Part shown: positions 10,454 to 22,600 of the stretch, piece after piece | Numbering within the stretch: position 1 is the first letter of the stretch | Layout: the number at the start of each line of letters is the position of its first letter | NCBI GenBank assembly: GCA_003586115.2 | Contig: QVOM02000057.1 | Location: 6,587,689-6,651,688 of the forward strand | Length of the DNA: 64,000 nt | Origin: Salvator merianae | Lineage: Eukaryota > Chordata > Lepidosauria > Squamata > Teiidae | Direction: 5' to 3' | Made by a program: the position numbers and the translations under genes | Notes under the pieces: generated by a model | The model's database searches: none | Told to the model about the DNA's origin: nothing | What the model saw: only the letters and a program-made list of their open reading frames with translations

Positions 10454-13440
10454 GGCCTTCGTCGGGAGGCTTCCAGTTGTGGCCGCTGCGTCTGTCGGGC
10501 TCCAGCCTTCAGGCCCCAGAATCGCTTGCAGGGCTTCTAGCGACCACCTCCGGGCCTTGGACTTTGCATGTTCCCTTCCACCTCCCCTGGTTGCTACAGT
10601 TAATCTCCAAAAATGTCTTCTTTTTTTTTTAAGCGCCCCCTTCCCTGTTTTTTAAAATCTTCCTCCTGTTGCCTTTTTTATTTTTTTATTTTTTTGCACT
10701 TTAACAAAGAAGAAGAAGAAGAAAAGCAGCTTTAAAGGTTTTTTTTGCCCCCGTGCCAGTTTGTGCCTTCCTGAAAGGAAAAAAGATGCAAAAGGGACTG
10801 GGCCCCCCCTCCCAGGGCCTGAGCATTTTGCTTGGACGGTTTCGCTCGTGACAGGAAGTGGTAGCCGGTCTGCGCCACTGAACGCAACGGAACGCTGGCA
10901 ACGCTTTTAAGTCTGCGCGAGCCATCTTGCTCGGGGGGGGGGCTCCTTCCTTTGGGAGATTGTGTTACATACGGAAGATGGGGGACCATGGAAGATGACC
11001 CCAAACCAGTATCCCTGTACCCTCCCCGTTCCGTGAACCGTTTTGTGCCTTTGTGAACCCGACGAGTCCCTTCGTGCCTCCTGGGAGCAACAGCGATCCG
11101 ACTTGTCTGAAGGCGGCCTTGGAGACCGATGCTCGTAGGCTGGATTTGGGGAGGAACGCGGACCAAATCGGTTGCCCATTCCACTTTTCCTGTGGCTGTT
11201 GTCGTAGTTCCTTTGGATTGCTCCTACTGCTGACCCAGGCTGGTCTTTGCTTGGGGTGGGTGGGTCTTGGCACTTAGAGCAGTGTGCCAGCGATGCATTA
11301 TAAGCATTTTAGAACCTGTCACATTCCAGGATACAGAGGGACCCCCTCCGAAGGCCTCTCCACCTGCCCGGGTAGGGACAAACAACATGTGGGCAAGTGA
11401 AAACCCGTGGCAGTACTGTGTGTACAGTCATCTCTTCTATTACGTGGTTTCCTTAAGTGCCGTTCCGTTCAGCAGCTTCCTTTGCGTGCCTGTGAAACCA
11501 TGTCGTAGGGAACTGCATTTTAGAAGTCATGGCTGCTAATGTGAAACTGGCAGTTAGGAGGGGCTGGGAGTCCCTCCCATTCCCCTACCAGGAAGTTGCA
11601 TAATGCAAGGGTTCCTGGGAACAGAAGCACCACGTTAGGCAAGGGATGCCGATACCAGAGCCTGTCTTACCCTGGTCTGCTCCGGATGTTGTGGCTTCTG
11701 CATCTTGGAAGAAGCTTTTCCAGGCAGACGGACTTCCTGCGTCCATGCAGCTATTGAAAGTATGGGAGTTCCTGTCCACCCTTCCGTCTGGCACCTGCTC
11801 TGCCTCGTTCGGTCTGTGCCATATAGGAGCTCCTAGGAGCTGCAGGGCAAAGCACCGGAGGCCTGCTGGGATACAAGGGCTGACTGGAGGCAGGGCCCTG
11901 GAGTTGGCTCGGCTGGGCAAGTCACGTTGGGTGAATATACAACTGGGCCTCCAGAGTCGCTGCCCAGCAGCTGGACTGGACCTGCCCTGTCGCCATTTCT
12001 CTGGCATGGAGGAGAGAGAGTCAGCCAGGGGGGGAGGAGGAGCAGGCCCTCTCCTTTTAATGCTACCCAGGTTTCCTCTTTCTCTTCTGCAGCAGACCAA
12101 CTGCCTGCCCCCCCACCCCGGGCAGCCCTACGGTTTCCCAGAAAGCTTTGCGGGAAACTGAATTCCAGAAGCTTCTCTCAAAAGTTTTCCTTGGTTCAGG
12201 CATTTTCCCTGGCTTTTTCCTCACCATTGTGATGGTCCAAAGTACATGTGTATTTTTAAGAAGTTCTTAGTATTTTTTTGTTCCGTTGTACCTCCAATTT
12301 CAAGGTGATGTGATGGCTCCATGGGGCTTGCATTCCTTTCTTATCTTCACGCTCCTCTGAAGATCCTTTTCCTCCTCTGATCACGGAGTCAGAGGCCATT
12401 CCTTGAAATACAAGCGCAGAGTAAACTTCACTCTAGACCAGTCAGTTTTCTGAAGGAAACCTCTCTCCTTCCTTCCTTCCTTCCTTCCTTCCTTCCTTCC
12501 TTCCTTCCTTCCTTCCCTCCCTCCCTCTCCCCTCCCTTCCCTCTTTTCCTGAAAGTTTTTGAAAAGCTGTTTAGCCCCCTGGGTTTCTTCACCTGGGGAA
12601 GGGGCGAAGCAGTGTGGAATCCTACCTCTTAAATCCATTCCTCTTTGGATAGCATTCCTCTCTTTGAAAATAGCACATTCACACCTAACTTCCCACCCCT
12701 GTGCACGGGGCATCTTCATATCCTGTATGACCCAGTGGCAGAAAAAGATGATCGAGTTCTTTGCAGCATACCATTGACCTTTGGGAGAAGGACGTGCTGT
12801 CTGTTTCCGTGTGCAGCCTCTGTGTCCCTCGCTTGTGAGATTATCCCTTTTTAAAAGGTTATAATGACTCCTCAGAAGCCAACAGTGGCATTTACCTGGA
12901 TGCCTTTTCCCCCATACAGGTGATTTTTAAAGACTCTGCCTGCGTCCTCCTTATCTCTTGTGCATACACGTCTGTTACTCTATCTTTTGTTCCTGGCAGT
13001 ATTGGCTATACTGTATAATGCAATTCTTCTGCACATGTTGTTTGGAAATTAGACATGAAGAAACAAGCCTTTCAAAGAGTGAAGAGCGAGCTAAGGTCAG
13101 ATCTGTACCTTTCCTCTGAATATTTTTTTTAAAAAATATCTTACTCTCATTGCATGGGACAGAATGGGGCGTGACGCTTTTGTGTGTGTTGGTTTGTAGC
13201 CTGTTACATATCTGCTCTCAGGAGTTTTCCTCCATCTTCTTGCCTTAAAAATTCCCCTTATGTGGCCTTCTTAGCCATGGGTTAAATCCCCAAACCAAGG
13301 GTGTTTGCAGCGCGGATGTAGATCCCAATTGTACTTATAAAGCACACACACACAAGAAAAATGAAAAAAGAAAACAAAAGCAAAAAAATTCCAAAAACAT
13401 TGCATTCCACTTTGCAACTGCAAAAATAAAAGACTGAGAT
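10454..13440 (+). other. ATL3: Probable ATL3 3' UTR with polyadenylation signal
   Basis: After the TGA at 10451-10453 no convincing coding exon appears for about 3 kb. The stretch has homopolymer T and A runs, a GC-rich part near 10840-11180, a CCTT microsatellite, and an AATAAA at 13425-13430 that could end the transcript. UTR extent is inferred; an earlier poly(A) site cannot be excluded. Confidence 0.5.
12467..12540 (+). repeat. (CCTT)n/(CCCT)n microsatellite
   Basis: CCTT repeats grading into CCCT/CTCC inside the presumed ATL3 3' UTR. Confidence 0.9.
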
Positions 13441-13554
13441 ACCAAAATCCTGGCTTTCTAAAGTGATTTTTTAAAAATTATTTTCTCTGCTTTTGGTACA
13501 TATCTTATTTCATTTTTGGGTCCGATTCTGCACTTGGTCAGCTTTGGCTTACAG

Positions 13555-13675
13555 GCCACCGAAGTGGCTGAACCAAGATGAACTGGCCGAACAAATTTGT
13601 CGACAGAAAAAGGCAGCTGGAGTGGGTGGGAGTTGGACCATGTTTTCAAACTTCCAAGTGTATCCAAGCATGAAG
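13555..13675 (+). CDS. Candidate internal exon, unknown protein
   Basis: An open 121-bp segment is bounded by TTGGCTTACAG and by the donor AAG|GTTGGT. It encodes a protein-like sequence starting PPKWLNQDELAEQICRQKKA and ending NFQVYPSMK. It enters in phase 2 and leaves in phase 0. No family is recognised. It lies only about 120 bp beyond the presumed ATL3 poly(A) site, so it may be the start of another gene, part of an alternative ATL3 transcript, or chance. The link with the exons at 15.5-18 kb is conjecture, and the phases do not join without an extra exon. Confidence 0.3.
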
Positions 13676-15084
13676 GTTGGTGACTTTTCTTGCATGAAAT
13701 CATAGCTTCGGATCTGAAGTCATGCATGTGTGTGTGCACACACAGGAAAAAACTGTGAACAAAATACAAGCAAGAGAGTGCTCCTATTTAAAACTTGAGC
13801 TTGTGGTCTATTTTAAATGAGCTGCCATTTTAGTTACCCACCAGAAGAGGGAATACTTGGTTTTTTAAAGTGGGGAAAAATCCTATTTAAATAGATCTTT
13901 AATATTTAGTATTTCCCCCCGGTAGAGGGCAGCAACTGCCTTGCTTAATCCCTCTTACATCCTCTCTTTCTATACCTGACCGATGGAGACCTGGTGCTAT
14001 TATAACTTTCCTAGGCAATTTATAGCATTCTTTGTTGTGAGCTTGTTTCTTTCCAGCCTGTTCTCAGCTGCCGCTGTATGGAGGTTCTTGATGCTACGTA
14101 TGGGATTGTAAAGGTTTGTTGGATTCTTGGTTGATGAGTCTGTTTTCCCCTGGGCTGTGCATGCAGAAGTCGGTGATAGAAAGCATTTAAGAAGGCGTGG
14201 CCACTCAGGTTGGCCATTGCTCAAGGCTCATGGGAACTGTAGTTCTGGAGCTACACAGGATGGAGCTGCATCCTTGGTCTGGGAAGGCAGATGGTAAAGT
14301 CCTCATCTTAACACAGAAGCAAATAGCTTGAAGCTGGGTTTGTTTTTTTCCCAGTATTGTCTTTTTGTCACTCAATATACTTGTTCAAATGATGGTACAA
14401 CATTTTGATCTGTTCATCCCCCCTCCCCCAATTCTCTGGGTCAGTAAACTTCTTATTTATGAATGGCTGATTGAAGCCCTAATCTTAATGGAGAAATGTT
14501 ACAGTTTTATGTTCCCTTTCCAAGTTTCAAGTCTCTGCAACACATTTTTCTTTTTATAGGAAGTCGTGGGTGAGCAGGTGAGAAAACCTGGAGGAAAAAA
14601 GGGCCTGAGAAATCTGTTAGTTTGCTTTTTGGAAGGAGCTAAAAAGTTGCCACACCATTTGAGCAAGTGTCTTGAAGGAAAAGGAGACTACCCTGAAAAA
14701 TAAAAATAAACAATTGCATGGCTTGAAGTCATTTCCTCCTGTGTTAGGATTAGGACTTTCTGGATATATTTATCTAGATTACACAGTAGTCTCAAGGCAG
14801 TGAAGAAAACAACGTATGTATATTATTTCTTATATTTTATTTTATTTATTGCTTATATATATATATGCAATAAAATACTATATCATATAAAAACTGCATT
14901 ACTCCCCAAAAGCTGGAATAGATTTATTTTCAACTAGGTGCAGAGTCTGCTCTGTGTTGGCACCTGGCATATTAATGATGACTCACTGAGGTTAAATCGT
15001 GTTCACTCTGCTTGGCAGTTGCTCTGTCAAGGCCAGGAAGGAACACGCTAAGCCAGGAATTTCCAGTTTCCTGGACACAAAATT

Positions 15085-15109
15085 TCAATCAATCAATCAA
15101 TCAATCAAT
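15085..15109 (+). repeat. (AATC)n microsatellite
   Basis: Six tandem AATC copies, followed by AATGAATG. Confidence 0.9.
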
Positions 15110-15487
15110 GAATGTTTTATTATAGTCTAACTAAGAAGGAAAAAAAGGAATAGAAAAGTACCAGGCAAGGGACAGACATATACTACACAAGGCGCTCGAT
15201 TACGATGTGATGGTATGAACAACAACTGTACAAGGAGCATCGAAGTGGGTTGGCAGACCCACAAACAGAATTTCCTGAGCAAAAATGCCGTGTTAAGTCT
15301 GAAAAGGGTGAGGGCACGAAAGGACCTGGGGAGGCTAAGGGACCCCCTCCCCAGCCCCTGCCCTCATTTTGAATTGGGTTCCAAAGATGGAACTGTCGTC
15401 CAATCAGGAGCCAAAGGGAAAATGGAGGGGCTGTAGTCACTCAGCCCTGTTGCCAGTGGATACCACTTGGTCACAGTTCTTCTGCAG

Positions 15488-16137
15488 GGCCACCCAAAGC
15501 CATCTGCAGCTGCTGTCCAGAAGGAAGGGGGAAGCCCAGCTGGCCAGCGCGATGTCTGATTTTTTTGTGTGGTTCTGCGACAGGGGCGCCTGCCTCAAGG
15601 CTGCCCAGGAGCCCAAATCCATGCCAGTCCAAAAGGGGAACCAAGTGACAGTCGCCGCGGTGCCCCTGGGCTCCCGGCTGCGCAGAGAGGAGCGGACGCC
15701 ACTGGTGCAGGTCCCCAAAGGCTCTTTGGCGCTGAGGGTGGGGAAGCCATTGGAGAGGGAAGCTGCCACGCCTGCTCGGAAGGATGAGAGTCCGACGTGG
15801 AAGAAGATGTGTTGCAAGGAGAAGGCCGAGGCGAGGCGGGGGATGCGTCCAGAAGATGCCACCGCGGGGAAGAAGACCGGCCGTCCCTTGGGGGGCGTCC
15901 CCAAAGGGACTGTGGGACGTGTCCCCCTGACGCCATCTTTATCCGAAAAGCAGCTGGCAAAATCTCCTAGGGCCGTGAGAGGGGGGAAAGCAGAACGCCC
16001 TCTCCAAGTGCCCCACACGAACGCCAGAGGAGATCAGCCGGGGATGGGAGCTGCCAAAACTCAGAGCGTGCGCAAGCGTGGAGGTGCGGCACTGAGGAGA
16101 ACCAGGAAGCCCCCTCAGCAGGTCTGCGACTCCAAAG
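15488..16137 (+). CDS. Candidate long exon of a basic, low-complexity protein
   Basis: A plus-strand frame stays open from 15369 to 16220 in a GC-rich stretch. It has possible acceptors at 15487 (TTCTGCAG) or 15583 (TCTGCGACAG) and a donor at 16137|GTAGGG. The encoded protein is rich in Lys, Arg, Pro and Gly, with recurrent VPKG/VPLG elements (LVQVPKGSLALRVGKP, GGVPKGTVGRVPLTP) that suggest a disordered nuclear or scaffold-type segment. It exits in phase 1, which matches the candidate exon at 17708. The minus-strand open frame over the same stretch looks like a compositional shadow. Product unknown. Confidence 0.4.
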
Positions 16138-16242
16138 GTAGGGGCATAGGAGAACTGCCCACACGGATCGCTCTTTTGCCCGAGGAAGCCCTTCCAGAAT
16201 GCAAGAGATCCTGCATTTGAGCCAAACTGTGGGCACGGCGAG

Positions 16243-16512
16243 ACCTTAAGGGCCCAGTCGCACCGAAGTCTTAATCCAGCTTCGGTCCACTTTCAGTCTG
16301 CCTTCACACCGAAGTTTTAGTCCAGCTTCAGTCCACCTTCAGAAGGAGAGAACACACCTGCCAAGTGACTAATCACGTTCTTTCCATATTATCTAACCCT
16401 AAAGTGGATTTTCTGAGTTGAAAAATACTGAAAGAAAACAGTTTGCCACTTTGCTGGTACGCTGTTTCACTCTGAAAGTGAACTGAAGCTGGATTAAAAC
16501 TGAGGTGTGAAC
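16243..16512. mobile_element. Palindromic MITE, family 1, near complete
   Basis: The left end contains TCTTAATCCAGCTTCGGTCC and GTCCACTTTCAG. The right end contains GAAAGTGAACTGAAGCTGGA and TTAAAACTGAGGTGTGAACA, its inverse. Inner parts (TTATCTAACCCTAAAGTGGA) recur near 20.3 and 60.6 kb. No coding capacity. Confidence 0.65.
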
Positions 16513-16527
16513 ACAGCCTCAGACTGG

Positions 16528-16672
16528 GAGAACCCATCCGTGAAATAATAAGATGTTCTCTTTCAGCATTTATAATAGTGTGGAAAGAAAATGATCAGTC
16601 ACTTTGCTGATGTGTTCTTTCAATCCAAAAAGTAGACTGAAGCTGGATTAAAACTTAGGTGTGGATGGGCCC
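16528..16672. mobile_element. Palindromic MITE, family 1, right half
   Basis: Truncated copy ending CTGAAGCTGGATTAAAACTT, then AGGTGTGGATGGGCCCT, directly next to the copy at 16243-16512. Confidence 0.6.
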
Positions 16673-16912
16673 TAAGTTTTGTTTCCAGGTTCCAAAGCAA
16701 TATGAATAAAACCCTATACAGAATAGTGTGGCCAGAGGGCACTAGCGGGTGGGAATTCCTGTCTTAGCCATAGTAGGATAATTCTTTTCTCTCAGGGGTC
16801 ATTTATCTAAAATTGCATATTGCTACTGCAGCTGCAAGACACGTCCTCTGTTTCTGTTCCTGAAATTGCACAGTGCCTTACGTGATACAAGTACAGGTCA
16901 AATGAGGGCAGG

Positions 16913-17072
16913 TTTTCTGGGTTGCATCCAGACATTGCTTACTTATTCCACTATATTTGGACATTCCAGAATAAAGCATGGATATTTTGGAATATCCAGG
17001 GTTTATTCTGAAATATCCAAATGTAGTGACATCTGGAAATATCTAAAGTAAGTGACATCTGGATTCAGCCTG
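16913..17072. mobile_element. Palindromic MITE, family 2
   Basis: Inverted ends (CATCCAGACATTGCTTACTT and AAGTAAGTGACATCTGGAT) flank an inner palindrome of GGATATT/AATATCC motifs with AGAATAAAGCATGGATATT. Related copies lie at 23630-23722 and 47864-48003. Confidence 0.65.
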
Positions 17073-17707
17073 CTTCTGTTATCTGCAATTCTTTTTCAGA
17101 GGAGTAAGCAACCCAGTGAATAAAGTTCAAACAACATAAACCATGAACAGGGGCTTATGTGTGGTGGGCCCTTGGCAGGCTTTCTGAGAGCTCAGATAAG
17201 ACCTGGGCCATTCCACATCCTGAAACCCCCCTCCTTGTTTCGGAACGCGATAAAACAATATTTTAATGTAACAAATGGCATGTCATTTTTACCTTTAATT
17301 TGTAGAATCCACTGAATAAAATCTCTGTTCAAGGAAGGCTTTATTGACAAGTAAGGCAACCACATATCCAATCAAATCAGATTGAGTCCATGGTCCAAGC
17401 TTCACTGTTGGACTGCCATAATGTATATCTAATAGTGAATCCTTTTGGGTGGATAGCCACCTGCTGAGGGTGGCTTAGCAGATCGTTGCATGAAGCAGGG
17501 GGTTAGTCTAGACAACCTCCAAAGGTCCTTTGGAAGTCATTCTATAGTTTAAATGTTGGCTTTCATTGTCTGTTTTCCCCATCGTTGTTTTTAATTTTGT
17601 TTTTATATAATGATTATGACTTAATGCCTTGTACAACTGTTTCGAGATTGTATTTTATGGGGAAGCAGCATATAAAAAAAAAGTAAATAATAAAATTAAT
17701 ATTGCAG

Positions 17708-17793
17708 GTGCTGCTTTAGCTGTTACACGTGGAAACATGGATGTTAAAAGAAGGGGCAACCATAACCTTGCTGAACTAAAATTTCCCACTCGG
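17708..17793 (+). CDS. Candidate exon, unknown protein
   Basis: ATATTGCAG precedes and CGG|GTGAGT follows an 86-bp open segment that enters in phase 1 (completing a Gly with the 16137 donor) and leaves in phase 0. It encodes GAALAVTRGNMDVKRRG followed by NHNLAELKFPTR. The phase match with the upstream basic exon supports a common gene, but the protein is not recognised. Confidence 0.4.
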
Positions 17794-17822
17794 GTGAGTC
17801 AGTATGATGGTGGAGTATCTTA

Positions 17823-17823
17823 N
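17823..17823. other. Only ambiguous base in the window (N)
   Basis: A single N sits between two candidate exons (17708-17793 and 17834 onward). It may be one uncalled base or a collapsed gap, in which case local distances are unreliable. Confidence 0.95.
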
Positions 17824-17833
17824 CCACCTCCAG

Positions 17834-18130
17834 CAGCTACCCCAGACACAGCTAGTGCCCAACAGCCTCTGCGAAACCCAGAGTATCCACTCCACAGACT
17901 TACCAGAGCCAAGTCGTTTTTCTCCAAATTCCTTTTCCAAGTTCCTGGTCTCAGGAGAGCAGCCTTCCTCCGCTAAAGAACACAGAAAGAGACAGAAAGA
18001 CAGGAGACAGAAAGACATTCAGCCTGTCTGTGGGGTTTCTGCCTCGACATTAGGAAGATCTTTGCTTTGCTTTGCTTTGCTTCCCACAGTGCCACAGAAT
18101 GCAACTAAACTGGCTCATTGTGGAAGGTAC
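17834..18130 (+). CDS. Candidate exon after an assembly ambiguity, unknown protein
   Basis: A frame opens in phase 0 after CCTCCAG and encodes QLPQTQLVPNSLCETQSIH, FSPNSFSKFLVSGEQ and the basic KEHRKRQKDRRQKDIQPV. The end is uncertain; a GT near 18131 (GGAAG|GTACCT) is one option. The apparent intron from 17793 is only 40 bp, but it contains the single N (17823), which may hide missing sequence. Low-moderate support; no homologue recognised. Confidence 0.3.
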
Positions 18131-18489
18131 CTCCACACATGGGTGGGGTAACTTTGTACCCCAGCTGGACGGAAGTGTAGCTGAAATTCTGTATACCGTT
18201 CAGAAATACGATTGGGTGGTAAAAATTTTCAATTTTAGAATTCTCCTCTCAGAAAAATCCCTGTGGAAATCAAGGCAATGCCATATATGATTTGGCTGAA
18301 GGGTTTAAAAACAAATGAGATGTAAAGCAGCTCCATTATATTCATATTATGTGATTTTTTTCACTTGTGTAGATGAGTGTTAAAATAGCAGCTCTTAGCT
18401 CATCTACAATTGGGGCCAACAGTTCCTATACCTTTGGTGTTTAGCTTCCTATTGGTATTTCCTGCCATGGAAGGAGAGGGAGGGAGGAT

Positions 18490-18600
18490 TATATTTAAAT
18501 ATGTTACATAAATTGTCTTTTTTTATTATTCTTACCCACCCTGGGACCTTTCAGTGAAGGGTGGGATATACATTATTAAATAAATAAATACAATAAAATT
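18490..18600 (+). mobile_element. L2-like LINE 3' tail
   Basis: CCCACCCTGGGACCTTTCAG, GGGTGGGATATACATTATT and a terminal AAATAAATAAATA resemble the 3' ends of reptilian L2-type LINEs. Confidence 0.45.
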
Positions 18601-19672
18601 GCCAAGTGAACTTGAGTGGAGTGCTCATAAATATAAGGGAAGGCTTTTTGGGGGGGACACCCAGGGAGTCTAGAAACATTCATTTTTTTTAAAAAAAAAT
18701 AGAAAATGGCATCATCTTTACTGAAGTGGCTAAACCCTATGGAATCTGTAGTCCAAAATAAAGAAATGTTAATGATTGCTGCACTCTTTAATCTAGTGTT
18801 TCTCAACCCCGGAGCTGGTTGAAGCTTTCCCAGGAAGGATTCTGGGAAAGATGTATTTATTTTTGAACTATGCCTGAATAATCACCCAATAGCAGGGGTC
18901 CCTGTGCGTCTCCCAGTGAAGGTCCCGTTAGAGCAGAGAAGTAATGGTTAGTTCGAATTTGGGAGGTGGCCAGTGTGACATTTGCGGCTTTAAAAGCAGC
19001 TTTTCAAGTTCTCGTGGAAAAGGCTGCTGATAACCCCCAGGTTGAATTAAACTTTCTCTTCTGTTCTCTTCCATGAAACTGAGAATAGGGACCTTCATCT
19101 CCTTGCTTGCCCTTTCATTTTCTCTGCTCAGATGGTTACATCAATTGTTCAGCACCGCTGGACAGTTGATTTGGGATCCCGCCTTCCTGTTTGACTTGGG
19201 ACTTCTAGGGGAAGGCTTCATTTTAGCCAGCTTCTCTCTTACAGCGATTTCGATTCGCTTCTTCCGCACGGTGGTGTAACAGCTGCTCTGGTGGTTGGGG
19301 GTTTGATGGTAGAATTTGCTGGAGGAGGCTCTGCTTATCTCTCCCAGAGCGGTGGTCCAAGTGCGCGACGGATTTATAGCATCCTTTATCTACCGCACGG
19401 GGATTTGGGAATTTGGAGACCTTCCCTAGCTGTGGGCCGCCTCGGACTTCAGGCCTGACCCCCCCACCCACGGGGGAAAAGGCCAAACACTGTTTCTGGC
19501 TCTTGCTTTTACTTTTCTTTTCACTCATTTGCCTTTGCTACATTGAAGCCGGGCGGAGTCAGCTGCACGCACTTCCAGGTCTTGCGGTGAACTTTCCACG
19601 ATTTTCTCGTGGGAGGCTCGTGCGATCATTGCACTAGCGGTCAGGAGGCAGTGACAGTTGTGGGTCACCGCT

Positions 19673-22600
19673 ATGGCGATGTTCAAGTACGATGCAAAGC
19701 CTGAAATGGACGAGGTGAGTATTGAATGGCGCTGGTCCCTTCGGAAAGGACAGGGCAGAATTTGTCTGTCTTTGTCGTCCCGGAGAGCAGGGCTGAGAGC
19801 AGCGTAAGGACAGGTGTTGGCTGAATGTTTCCCTAGTTGCTGGGGCTTTTAGTGCATGTCTTTCCACAAAGGTGGGGCGATCTGTCTTGCTCACGGTAGG
19901 GTCATTGTCTACGTGGCATATTTCCCGGAAGGGGAGAGTCTTTTGCTCCTACTAGGAATGCTACTAACAGTGGGCTTTAGGACATCTGTTAGAAAATAGG
20001 CACATTTGGGGTTGACGTGAATGTGATTCTAAAAACTTTAGTTTCTCTTTTTTTCTCAGGCCCTGGGTGGGGTTCCTTTCATTTTTGGGTGCATCCAAGT
20101 GGTTTGCGCTAGATAAGTAAACACTATTTTTGTTTATTTATCTATTTTGATTTTTTGGCCACCCTTCATCGTCCTCCCAGGAGGGTATGCAGATAAAAAA
20201 TATAAAAACTAAGAGTAAGGCCGCAACAAAAACAATTCAGAGCAGACAGATGTCGTCAGGTTTGAGGAACAGATGAATTTTCACCAGTTTTAATCCAGCT
20301 TCAATCCACTTTCAGGCTAGTGAGAGGAACACGTCAGCATAGTGTCAACCTGTCTTCTTTCAGCATTATCTAACTCAGAAAATCCTCCTTTGGGTTAGAA
20401 AATGCAGAAAGAAAATGGCTTATTGCTTTGCTGATGCGCCCTCTCACTCTGAAAGTGGACTGAAAGTGGATTAAAACTTAAGTGTGAACACAGCCCAGGA
20501 TTTGAAAGATGGCTAATACAGGTGCCTGGCAAATCTCTCTCTCTTTTTAATAGTTTTTTTTTATTATTATTATTAAACATAAAACATCCTAATATATAGA
20601 GATATTCTAAATAAAGAAACTGGTACAATTTATACTTTGGTTAATATAATTAGTGACTTCTGATCATCTTCTGAATGATTGATTGTTGTCTTAACTCTTT
20701 GGTCCTCTCGTTTATTCTTTTACCACCTCAATGTCTTTGCCTCTTGTTGTTCTTCAAAGCCTGCTACTGGTATTCCTTTCTCTGTTGTCTGTACATGGTG
20801 CCTGGCAAATTCCAGTGCTGCGGAGGCTGTTCCATAATGTGGAGGCCGCCACCAAGAAAGCCCTGTATCTAGTTGTCATTCCTTGAATCTTCTCCATTGA
20901 TGGTGCTGCTAGAAAGGCTTCTCCCAAAGATTTTAACTGACCGGCAGGTTTATAGGGGAGGAAGTGATCCTTCAGCTATTCAGTGTCTGCATATTATGTA
21001 GGACTTTCTGCGTTAGCGAAGTGAACTTGCTTCGTGATGGATATAGGTGACAAAATCTGTGTTAAATGGTGAATAAGCCTGGGCTGGCAGTATAATGAAG
21101 GTGTTGGCATGTGAATAGGGCCAAAATATTGTCCATTTAAAGGAGGGGGAAACCCCAGTAACTTCAGGTCTGCGCAAAAGCTTCATATCGTACACTAATC
21201 CTCCATTATCCCTACTCTCACCATCCAGATTTTACCTTACAAGGGTCTGTGTCTGTTACTTCCTTATTTCATTATTCAAACCACCATTTCTTATTATAAG
21301 GTTTGCAACTGAGGAAAAAATATCTTCTTTCCCCTTCTCCTGGATCGGAGACCATATACAGTACGGTAGTAGAAACTGTTGCTTTGAATAACTAAATGCG
21401 GACGGCATCTGCTCCAGTCCAGATGAGCCTAAATTTTTAATTTAATTCTTAAATTAAACACTAGCGCTTCATCGGGCAATTTTATTCATTTCAAATATTG
21501 TTCACTGATGTTTGTTTTGCCTCTTAAAAAGCTCCTGCCCTGCTAGAAAACCCATCAGCTTTGCTCACAATAGTAAGTTAAAACAATGTAGGCTGCATCA
21601 CAACACGTCCGTTAAAAAAAAACTAAAGCTGGCACTACAACAGAACAATAGTGTTGAAAGTACCAGAGAAACAAAGCAATTCCAGCTGGCCACCCTTAAT
21701 TTCTGAAACAGAGCTTTGTCTTCCAAAGGGTTCTGTTTGCTCTGGAATGTCCCGTCCCTGTTAGAAGCTGTCCCATGATGAGTTGGCAGTGAGTTTTGGT
21801 CCTAAGTGTGGCAAACATTTTCTGGCCTGAAATGTTCTGCTTTCAGCGTCCCATCAGATGGCTTTTGAAGGCAGATAACCCCTGTTTTCCTCCTGTCCTC
21901 TGTTCTTAGGCTGATCTGAAACCCGGGGATTTGATCGAAGTCTTCCGCTTCGGATACCAGCACTGGGCCATCTATGTGGGAAATGGCTATGTTATCCATC
22001 TGGCTCCACCATGTAAGCAACCTGGTCTCATCTTCCCTTTGCTAGTGGTTGGTAGGAAGCATCAAACCTTTTAACTCTCACTGATCCTTAGGAAACTAGC
22101 AGGTGTGAAGCTTTGCAGAACCTAGAGAGAAATCTGCTTATTTCTGGCAATCAGAGCGAGTCAAAAAAATGACCAAGTACCATCAGACCTCCCCAGGGAG
22201 GACATTGAGAATTTTGTTCCATTACTGTGTGTGTGTTGAAATTGTCGCTGAACTGAAAATATTTAAAGTAGTTCTTCCTGTCATTTAAACAAAGGAAGGT
22301 GAATTCAAAATGATCGCTTACTCCCATTCCTGGTAAAAGGGAATTGTAACTTCATTATTGGGCCTCGAAAGACAGTGGAAGGAGCCTGGGTGTGAAGATA
22401 TGGGAACTCTGCATTCCCTGGGCATCGGAGAACTCCTTTCAGCCTTGCTAGTGTGATCCAAAGGTGTGTAAATGTGCCATTTGGCACTGGGTTGGCTCAG
22501 TGTGGTCCATCCAAGCATCTTAGAGGTCCACACTGGATTTTCTGTCAGGGTGTATTCTCTTCACCTTTGCATTTAGAACATAAGGACGTAAGAGAAGCCC

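Noticed and set aside
14562..14579. Micro-exon GAAGTCGTGGGTGAGCAG between TTTATAG and GTGAGA
   Set aside because: Splice-like edges, but 18 bp is too short to support and it does not repair the phase gap between the candidate exons at 13555 and 15488.
15437..16018. 193-residue minus-strand open frame
   Set aside because: It is opposite the GC-rich plus-strand frame, which has better splice sites and phase agreement; likely a compositional shadow.
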